Below are positions 56,966-64,000 of a stretch of 64,000 nt of DNA, piece after piece. This stretch comes from Bimastos eiseni. Lineage: Eukaryota; Annelida; Clitellata; Crassiclitellata; Lumbricidae. Under the pieces are notes generated by a model. The model was not told the origin of the DNA. It did not search any database and saw only the letters and a list, made by a program, of their open reading frames with translations. The stretch covers positions 32,852,054 through 32,916,053 of the forward strand of contig OY365806.1 in NCBI GenBank assembly GCA_959347315.1. The letters run 5' to 3'. The translations under genes were made by a program, and so were the position numbers. The stretch's first letter is position 1; each line of letters starts with the position of its first letter.

Positions 56966-57721
56966 ATGGAAGTCAAAGATTTATCGTGGAACGACATATT
57001 ATCTAAGAGATTCAATAATCCTCTTTTACCTAGAAGTATAATCGTAGGAAAGTCTGGATGAGGTAAGAAGACTCTTTTGTTGAACCTACTTCTAAGACCT
57101 GGATGGTTAGACTACGACAATCTGCAAGTATTCGGAAGATCTCTCTTTCAACAAGAGTATGAAATTCTCAAGCAAGCATTTGGGGAAAAAAAACCGAAAG
57201 AATTCATCATCGGGCTATTCGGGTGCCAAGACAAGACCGCGAGAGAAAATGTACCTCCGGCATTCGTCATTGAGTAAATGGCTAAACACTCGGATAAAAA
57301 TCTGATATATCTTCCAAGTTCTTCGAATCGTCTGAAGATGGGCCAGACCCGAGAGATTTGAATCGTGAAAAGAAGAACCTGATGATTTTCGATGATTTAC
57401 AGTTAGAAAAGCAAAACAAATGTGAGACCTACTATATTCGAGGGAGGCATAGTAAGGTTGACTGCTTCTACCTTGCACAAAATTATTTCAAACTACCGAG
57501 ACAGACGATCAGAGAGAATGCAAACTTTATCTGCTTGTTTCCTCAAGACCAGAAAAATATTAATCATATCTACCACGATCACGTAAGTACAGATATGCCT
57601 AAGGATGAGCTAAAGAAACTATGTGAAACAACCTCATGAATTTGTAGTGATAGATCAGACTAGTAATAAGAATAACGGCAAGCATAGATGCGGTTTCAAT
57701 GAATTCTACATTCCAAAATAA
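56966..57721 (+). pseudogene. FtsK/HerA-type DNA-packaging ATPase, broken
   Basis: The Maverick/adintovirus genome-packaging motor. The frame starts MEVKDLSWNDILSKRF and reaches the P-loop (IIVGKSG). An in-frame stop (57059-57061) falls inside the P-loop. The frame continues past it (NLLLRPGWLDYDNLQVFGR) to a stop at 57275-57277. After a frameshift comes the Walker B (NLMIFDDLQLE) and the sensor region (YLAQNYFKLPRQTIRENANF). Another frameshift near 57620 leads to the tail ending at 57721. Domain order and total length (~250 codons) fit the family. This copy cannot be functional. Confidence 0.85.
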
Positions 57722-57743
57722 ATAAATAATTTATATTATAAAA

Positions 57744-58519
57744 ATGGAATCACTTCTACAAAAGATTGCAGACAACACCGCTCGTTAGACAGAGCCAAAG
57801 TTATCGGTTTACATATTATTAAGCGATAAGAGTTCACGAATAAGGACCCGATTCAATCCGTTGATTCAGTTCGATAAAGGTAAAAAGTATGAAATGGCTC
57901 TTACCAGTCTGGAGACATATTTTTCATTCCCAAACATCGACGCGACTAACAACAACTTTTCGTATTTGCCGAATGGTGGAGATATGTGGGTTACTATAAC
58001 CATTCCCGAAGGTTGTTACGAAATTACAGACATTAACGAATACGTCCAGAGAAGCATGAAAGAAAACGAGCATTATGATATGGTTAACGAAGCATACAAT
58101 ATTAAGATAGAAGAAAACAGCAATACGTTGAAGACTGTTGTACATATAGCGGAGAATTACATGGTTGATTTTTGGGCGCTGAATTCTATCGGAAAAGTCC
58201 TCGGTTTCGATAGACGGCGTTATTCAGCAGGGTACCAAGAATCGGAGAATATAGTAGACATAATGAGTGTCAGAGAGTAACGAGCGATATCATCGGAGCA
58301 TCTTATAGCAACGGCACGACTGATAATATAATTTATTCCTTTTTCCCGAATGTAGGGCCCTGCTATAAGATTATCGAAACGCCGAGGAATTTGATATATC
58401 TTCCAATCACCCTATCCACGATATTGATGATGGAAACGTCTCTCACCGATAAAAATGGCACACTAATTAATTTACGAGGTGAGGAATTATCGATACGGTT
58501 TCATATAAGAGAGTCTTAA
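57744..58519 (+). pseudogene. Conserved Maverick-type virion-associated ORF, broken
   Basis: Starts MESLLQKIADNTAR, then an in-frame stop (57786-57788). The frame then stays open (KYEMALTSLETYFSFPNIDA, then ITIPEGCYEITDINEYVQRS) to 58280, followed by a frameshift to a tail that includes FFPNVGPCYKIIETPR and RGEELSIRFHIRES. It lies between the ATPase and the pX/pVI-like gene, where Mavericks carry capsid genes. It may be a penton or other minor capsid protein, but no catalytic motif decides it. A TATA-like atttatattataaa precedes the start. Confidence 0.6.
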
Positions 58520-58541
58520 AAGTTTCAGAGTCTTATATATA

Positions 58542-59120
58542 ATGAGTCGATACACAAATGTCAAAGTTAATATTTCGGAAGGACAAAAAGACAAAATCAA
58601 AAAATCGCTACAGGCAGGAACCGGTGTTAGCATAGGATTAAAGCACAACGATTTAATTGGAGATCACGTGTTAGCTCTTACCCAGGCACAGGTTAATGGA
58701 ACGGGTGCGACTATAAAAATGAGTAAAACGCAATTGATACATAATGCCTAAGTCGAAGGTGGCTTTATCGGCGCCATTTTACCATTTCTAGCAACTGCAG
58801 GCAAATTTCTGCTATCGAGCGTATTACCGAGCTTAGCAACGGGCGCATTAACAGGAATAGGTGCAGCAGCTGGTTCAAAAGTCATAGACAAAGTCACCGG
58901 ATCGGGTGGTGCAATATATCTCAATAGTCGAGGTAAAAACTACAAGATAGTGCAACAAGGGCATGGTCTTTACTTGAAGCCATACCAAGGTTCTGGACTT
59001 GATGGTGTAGGAGCAGGTCTGTATCTGAAAGCAGGCTCTGGATTCGTAAATGGTGAAGGGTTTATCCTTGGACCAGATTCACCGTTTAAAAACATTCCAC
59101 TTCTCGGATTGTTACTTTAA
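58542..59120 (+). pseudogene. Hydrophobic/basic minor virion protein, adenovirus pX/pVI-like, one internal stop
   Basis: The N-terminal basic part is SRYTNVKVNISEGQKDKIKK and continues to an in-frame stop at 58749-58751. The same frame then reads on through a long Gly/Ala/Leu stretch (FLLSSVLPSLATGALTGIG ... AAAGSKVIDKV) and a Gly-rich tail to the true end. Proteins of this plan are common in Mavericks and adintoviruses and are compared with adenovirus pX/pVI. Membrane- or DNA-binding in the particle is inferred, not shown. TATATATAATG directly abuts the start. Confidence 0.65.
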
Positions 59121-59143
59121 AAATAAAAAAAATAGTATATAAA

Positions 59144-59562
59144 ATGTCTCATTATCCGATTGATAAAATTGGGTGGACGAAACCCAAAATTGAAAAATCT
59201 ACGAGAACACAACCGAGATCCGTCATGTGGAAGGCGTGTGAAGGTATGTGGGATGTTAAGCATAGACCGCGAAGACAAATGGGTGGTTTAAGATGGGGGT
59301 TTTTTGCCCAAGAAGCGATAACTATTCATTCACAAGAGACGGTTGTTTTAGCGTTAGGCGTAGGTGTCCGAATGACGAAAGGATCTTGTAAAGTTTCGCT
59401 CCATCCGGAATTTATAGAAGCGGAGTGTCTCCTGCTAAGCGATACCGTTACTGTATTCAAGTTAGACATTTACTCGATATTAAGAATTTTAGAGATCTTG
59501 GAACTGTCACCATAAACGAAGGAGATTCGTTATGTTATGTCGATAACCGCGTCAACAAATAA
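59144..59562 (+). pseudogene. Small conserved element ORF, frameshifted; weak dUTPase-like pattern
   Basis: Starts MSHYPIDKIGWTKPKIEK and reads to 59470 or so (VVLALGVGVRMTKGSCKVSL, then ECLLLSDTV). A frameshift then leads to a tail DLGTVTINEGDSLCYVDNR. The hydrophobic strand pattern with GVGVRMTKG and an INEGDSLCYV end is reminiscent of a dUTPase-like beta-clip. The catalytic motifs are not clear, so I treat this as unknown. tagtatataaa precedes the ATG. Confidence 0.45.
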
Positions 59563-59602
59563 AACTTGAATTCCATTTTATAATATTCTTCGATATTCTA
59601 AA

Positions 59603-60136
59603 ATGGAATTGAATAAAGGTGCACCTATCGCCTTCAGAAAATATCTGAAATTCGGCAGGAAATTTTACGAGAACGGGAAAAGAGACAAATAATTTGTAAA
59701 AAATCAAAAGAGTGTTAAAGTAGTTGATGCGTTGGGAGGTTTGTTTGCCCTTACATCTTCTGGTCTCGGTGTATTAGGTGTAACTTTTCCAAGTACCGTC
59801 GTAGCCGCACCAGCCGCGACAATCGTGGTTTCATTATCCGCGGGCGCTGGAGCATTATGTTTCATATCTACCCGAATCCGCCAAATATTATCGCTGCGGC
59901 AAGAAAAACATGCAAAGATCAGAACTATAGCTGAAGGGAAACTAAATTCGATCAGCGATCTTGTTTCGAAAGCTTTAGATGATAATAATATTTCAGACTT
60001 GAAATATTCTGTTATTCTAAGTTAATTCGAGAAATTTAATCAGATGAATGAAGAGGTTAGAAGTAAAAGCAATGCTAACATAGATGAAGCGACGAAACAA
60101 TCGTTCATTGAGCAAAACGAATTGAATATAAAGTGA
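59603..60136 (+). pseudogene. Predicted membrane protein of the viral-like element, two internal stops
   Basis: The ATG at 59603 is followed by a basic N-terminus, a stop at 59690-59692, then two hydrophobic segments (GGLFALTSSGLGVLGVTF; AAPAATIVVSLSAGAGALCF). A cytosolic helical tail (LNSISDLVSKALDD) and a second stop (60023-60025) follow before the frame ends at 60136. Two-TM proteins of this type occur in many Maverick-like loci but have no known function. Confidence 0.55.
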
Positions 60137-60199
60137 ACATAAATTTACGTTTTATGTTTTACGTTTTTTATGTTTAAATATTATGTTTCCAAGTTAAAA

Positions 60200-61060
60200 A
60201 TGTCGTTTCTAAAAATCAAAGACCCAGCCAAACGTGATTTTGTCGTTGAGAACTTTCTCAAGATGAAGCAAAATATTAGACAAGACTCGTTATCTGAGAA
60301 AATAGGGAACATTGGGCTTCAGCGAGAATTAACAGAAGCGTACAAACCGATAATCGACTCGCAGTCTAGAATATCCAAAGAATTAGGTACTATAAAAGAG
60401 AACTCTATGGCAACAACTGCCGCGCTTCGAGCATTGCCAGCCTCGATATCGTCATCGTTGAAAGCAATTCCCGCAATATCCATCGATAGAAGTGTTCGAG
60501 GATGATACCGTTTCAGATATTAGAACTTTGGAATTAGGTGATATCGCTACAAAATATTTAAAAGAACATGCCTCGAACAAAAAGTTGACGGATACGACCT
60601 TCGGAATATACTCTGCAGGCGGTCGATTTTACATTGGTGACAGCCCAATCACGATCGAAGGTGATGATATAACTATGGGAGATGTTACCTATAAGGGAAC
60701 TCCGAGACTTTGGGAGTTATTGACAATGGCAAAACTAGACAAGACGATATACGACATAAACGATCTCAAAGAATTGAGTGAGATTTTGAATGTGACAAAC
60801 GCAATCCATCGACCTGATAATCCGAACAAACCCAAGTCGTCTAGAAGCGCAAAATATAGGGAAATCATTAAGCCGATATGGGAAGGGAGGTCCTCAACAG
60901 GCGAGGGAGTCGTAGTTCTTCCGCAAGATCCTAATGCGCTAGTGGATATGTTAACTCTTAGATTCGCTAGCTCAAGGCGGGAAATACAGGATTAAGAAAC
61001 GAGATAGTCGGTATCTGGGATGAGTTACTTCGATAAAATGTGATAAATGCGTTAGAGTAT
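60200..61060 (+). pseudogene. Uncharacterised Maverick-associated protein (DUF8207-like), frameshifted
   Basis: The N-terminal part MSFLKIKDPAKRDFVVENFL shifts frame near 60495-60505 into a region with TTFGIYSAGGRFYIGDSPI, then GTPRLWELLTMAK. A second shift and a stop follow near 60985-61045. The globular core matches proteins found widely in Mavericks and animal genomes and labelled DUF8207. I make this link from memory of the pattern, not from a search. Its role is unknown; the position beside virion genes suggests a structural or assembly part. Confidence 0.6.
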
Positions 61061-61085
61061 AAAAATTTAATGATACAATTATAAA

Positions 61086-61569
61086 ATGATTGTCGTAACT
61101 AAGAGAAGATTTACTAAAAGATACGTTGTAGGAGGTTCTGGAATATTTGATACGATATCAGGCTTTTTCAAAGGAATGTTATCTGCGAATGCACCGAGAC
61201 AGATAGCAACAACCTCATTAAGTGCTGGGAAAGACGCTGCGACTGAGATAGGACAAAAGGCTATAGATATTGGTAAGACCGTTGCTATCAATGATCAATG
61301 CCGGAAAGCGACTCGTGGATATAACCGCGGCAAAAATGTTTAATTTATCACTACCGCAAGCAGCGGTACTTGGCCAATGGAGCAAGGATTTGTTAAAGGG
61401 TTTAATATACCCCAACGGAAATACAGCACTTAGTCGAGGTGGCGATGAAACGTTTGAGAGTTTAATATCCTCCGATGGAAATACGAATATAAATAATTTA
61501 CTGTCTGGTAACGGTGGCGCCGTATCGATCCAAGATTTAGTGCGTGGATCGGGAATCAAGTTGGCTTAA
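61086..61569 (+). pseudogene. Small basic element protein, frameshifted
   Basis: Starts MIVVTKRRFTKRYVVGGSG, then a hydrophobic helix (GIFDTISGFFKGMLSAN) and Ala/Gly/Lys-rich DNA-binding-like sequence. A frameshift near 61285 joins it to a tail ending QDLVRGSGIKLA. The general plan (short, basic, amphipathic) resembles adenovirus pX-type proteins. Identity is uncertain. tacaattataaa precedes the ATG. Confidence 0.5.
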
Positions 61570-61644
61570 AGTATCTTATTGCTATGTTAAAATGCAGTCA
61601 GATATTCTAAGATTTACTGAAAATATTATTTTATAGGCGAGTAA

Positions 61645-62880
61645 CTTGAAAGATATGAATGGCACGAGTACGAACCAGTGGCGAGAACGAATCTTAACAG
61701 CGCTGGGGAAATTCGCATCAACATCGAACTTCAAGATCTTTTCATCCATCCCTCCGAGTCATACCTACTATTTGAAGGTGGACTGACTGAAGCAGATGGA
61801 ACAGCTTACGCCAATGCCGATGCTGTGGCTATTACCAACAATGGGCTCATGTATCTCTTCAGCCAAATGTTGTATTCCTTATCGAATCAAGAAATCGAAA
61901 GCGTGTTTCATCCTGGACAAGCCACAACTATGCTAGAGTTGCTGAAATATCCCAACGACTTCGCTCTCACACAAGGACTTAACCAATTATGGACTAAAGA
62001 CACAGACGCGACTGCCGTTATTGTCGACAACTCTGGTTTCGCGATCAGACAAGCGTATCTCATTCAGAAACCAATTGCAAAGGGCACATTTAGTTTCATC
62101 GTGCCTCTATAGCACATTTTTGGATTCTGCGAAGATTATGATAAGATTGTCTATGGTATGAAACAGACTTGGACGCTCGTTCGCAAATCCGAGGATGATG
62201 CTATTTTCAGGGACAACGCAGCAGTGGCTGGTAAAGTCAACATCAGTAAAATTTCATGGTTTATGCCTCATGTCATTCCGTCCGACATGGAACGAATGCA
62301 GCTGTAAAAAATGATCGAATCAAAGGCAACATTACCAGTAGCCTATCGAGCTCATCAATGCGATACCATAACGGTTCCTCAATTTACCACATTTAGTTGG
62401 CGACTTAGCGTAAAGACATCACCGGAAAAATCGAGGTATATTATCGTTGGATTTCAAACGATTCGAAGCGCCGATCAACAGGCTAATCCATCAATTTTCG
62501 ATCATTGCGATATTAAGCACATGTATGTGATGATGAACCAAGAAAGATGCCCAGCAGTCGATTACAACCTATCATTCCCGAATCAGCAATTTTTGAGAGC
62601 TTATAGAGATGCCGCGACCTTTAGCGAGACATTTTATGGGATGGATCATCTCGCGACTCAGAGCAACATTACGCCGGTCGATTATAAGGATTCACATCCG
62701 CTATTCGTTTCCGATGTGAGTAAGCAATCCGAACGGTTAAAGTCATCTGTTGTAGACATCCAGATCAAGGCTGCTTTCAATGCTGCGGTGCCTCTTGGAA
62801 CGAAAGCTTATGCAGTTGTCATTTCAGATAAATTGCTAAACTACCAATCAGACGGTCAGAAGATGAGCGTTGTATATTAA
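61645..62880 (+). pseudogene. Major capsid protein (double jelly-roll hexon-like), two internal stops
   Basis: The frame is open from 61645 with no clear ATG; the earliest Met-rich start is missing or shifted. It reads NLNSAGEIRINIELQDLFIH, LFEGGLTEADGTAYANADA, then LFSQMLYSLSNQEIESVFHP. Stops at 62110-62112 and 62306-62308 interrupt it. The second half holds YIIVGFQTIRSADQQANPS, FDHCDIKHMYVMMN, and LSFPNQQFLRAYRD. The end is SDGQKMSVVY. These are hallmarks of Maverick/adintovirus hexon-like capsid proteins. The total (~410 codons) fits the family. An upstream gaaaatattattttata resembles the palindrome/TATA promoter elsewhere. Confidence 0.8.
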
Positions 62881-62906
62881 AGAAAATATTTTCTATTATA
62901 AAAAAC
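62881..62906 (+). promoter_or_regulatory. Palindrome plus TATA promoter motif, copy 1
   Basis: The 14-bp palindrome AGAAAATATTTTCT is followed by attataaaaaac and the ATG at 62907. It is almost identical in layout to the motif before the minus-strand gene at 63957. Confidence 0.5.
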
Positions 62907-63289
62907 ATGAAACTCTCACAACTGAAATCGCTATTAAAGGAAAATGTAATAAAGCCGAGTTATATGAACAAACCAGAAATGTTAAGAATACTCGTTGAGA
63001 ATATGGTGTTTTACCACGATCAGAACTGTCTGAACCAGTGAAGGAGAAAAAGCAAACATTGCCTAAGTACGAGTATCTAAAAACGATTAGAAATAATCCT
63101 ATAAGCGTTGAAATCCTAGACAAAGATACGAACGAAACGGTAATTTGTTCATCGTTGTATAAGGCGAGTATGGCTTTTAAAACCAGTATGAACACGTTGA
63201 AGGCTTACAATGGTAAAGTCTGGAGAAATAGATACGAGATTAAGATTTCAATGATGTTTCTCATTGAAAATCTATCAACACTTTGTTAA
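62907..63289 (+). pseudogene. SAP-like/HNH-associated small ORF of the element, frameshifted
   Basis: Begins MKLSQLKSLLKENVI, a SAP-like pattern (helix-loop-helix with Leu and Lys). After a frameshift near 62995 it reads PKYEYLKTIRNNPISVEILD, then SLYKASMAFKTSMNTLKAYN. This repeat-like helix pattern recalls NUMOD-type DNA-binding modules. Function unknown. Confidence 0.5.
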
Positions 63290-63292
63290 TTA

Positions 63293-63957
63293 AACCTTTG
63301 TGAAATTCTTAGCAAATAGACGCCTTTCTCGCTTTCGTACTTCTACTAATACAACATCCACTACTCTTAATTGTATGGACGGCTTATTTCCGACGAATAT
63401 ACTGCATGATAGATCTAACACGACACTACACGGAGTGGATATTAGCGTAAGAGGGTCGACTGGATTATCGTCTGTATCATAAAATCCGGTTGTTATATCC
63501 GTTGAGTTACGCAGTTAACAATTTCGGATACATCTTTGGCGCTTCGTCTTCCTGTTTTTGATTTTAAAAAATAGACATTTGTTCAACCTGTGAATCTTCA
63601 TAATTCTTATTCGAAGCCGCTTTTGTATCAGGATCGAGCAAGCAGATGCTTTTGAATGCGTTCTAAAATACTTTCAAACATACCGATAGTCTCCAATTCT
63701 TCCTCAGTTGGTTCCAAATAATTATCATACATCATTATTGGTATACTATAACAAACAATAGGGCCATCGGTTTTACCAAAATCACGATCTGGCGATATGC
63801 CCCAACTTTTTAATGCTGGGGTTTGGATATGAAAATCGCCTTCGACACCGCTCGGGTATTTATACTTAATTTGAATTCGTTCACCAAAGTTGTTAGTCTT
63901 ATTCGCGACTTTAAAGCTCATTTTATCTGGATTAAACGTTTTGTGTGTAACAATCAT
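63293..63957 (-). pseudogene. Uncharacterised element protein, frameshifted; possible ssDNA-binding-type
   Basis: Starts MIVTHKTFNPDKMSFKVANK. A first block includes FGERIQIKYKYPSGVEGDFH and IQTPALKSWGI. A frameshift lies between about 63,500 and 63,630. The second block reads LISTPCSVVLDLSCSIFVGN, then IQLRVVDVVLVEVRKRE. It resembles small conserved proteins of large DNA viruses with an IQTP motif. I have no secure family name. It is preceded by the palindrome/TATA motif. Confidence 0.5.
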
Positions 63958-63983
63958 CTTTTTATATATAGAAAATATTTTCT
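63958..63983 (-). promoter_or_regulatory. Palindrome plus TATA promoter motif, copy 2
   Basis: On the minus strand AGAAAATATTTTCT (63970-63983) is followed by atatataaaaag and the ATG at 63957. It has the same order and nearly the same spacing as 62881-62906. Confidence 0.5.
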
Positions 63984-64000
63984 TTAAGCTGAAATGTTAA

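Overview
The window looks like a piece of an invertebrate animal nuclear genome. It is AT-rich, its host genes have short, phase-consistent exons with GT-AG (sometimes GC-AG) introns, and introns and intergenic DNA are packed with transposon debris (tRNA-type SINEs, LINE fragments, mariner, hAT-like and piggyBac-like MITEs, a solo LTR, foldback elements). The gene set (a thioester/alpha-2-macroglobulin-family protein, a BCL11-like zinc-finger protein and a Nova splicing factor) is metazoan. I cannot name the phylum securely; a marine deuterostome or lophotrochozoan would fit.

Layout. (1) 1-12,245, minus strand: the 5' half of a secreted alpha-2-macroglobulin/TEP/CD109-family gene. Thirteen exons splice in frame from a signal-peptide exon to the left window edge. 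Its introns hold a solo LTR with a perfect target-site duplication (7,457-8,309) and a nested DNA transposon (10,551-12,051). (2) 12,246-16,093: repeats and one small unexplained ORF. (3) 16,094-24,870, minus strand: a BCL11-like C2H2 zinc-finger gene whose large intron carries two tandem ~1.8-kb repeat units. (4) 24,871-38,400: mostly transposons (a LINE split by a mariner insertion, a LINE reverse-transcriptase pseudogene, MITEs, foldback/minisatellite elements), one orphan exon candidate and a dense YCAY cluster downstream of Nova. (5) 38,735-44,495, minus strand: a complete Nova gene with three KH domains and five coding exons. (6) 45,000-50,500: repeats. (7) 50,598-52,313, plus strand: an unrecognised protein with six C2H2-type fingers, coded in one long exon. 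(8) 52,314-55,500: 3' UTR and unassigned DNA. (9) 55,525-64,000: a decayed Maverick/Polinton- or adintovirus-like endogenous element running off the right edge. It retains an integrase with a chromodomain, a zinc-ribbon plus parvovirus-type phospholipase A2 protein, a packaging ATPase, a double-jelly-roll-type major capsid protein, minor virion-like proteins and several uncharacterised conserved ORFs. Almost every gene in it has stops or frameshifts. No DNA polymerase B or protease is visible in the part present.

How the parts relate. The host genes are independent transcription units, three on the minus strand and one on the plus. The viral-like block is compact: genes are 20-150 bp apart, there is a divergent promoter of about 15-30 bp at 56,936-56,965, and TATA-like motifs sit directly before most start codons. 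A 14-bp palindrome precedes two of its genes at the same spacing. The most interesting items are the viral-like element with its repeated palindrome/TATA promoter, the YCAY cluster downstream of Nova (possible autoregulation), the pair of GC-AG introns in Nova, the tandem 1.8-kb repeats with paired YY1-like sites, and a pre-miRNA-like hairpin at 50,330-50,402.
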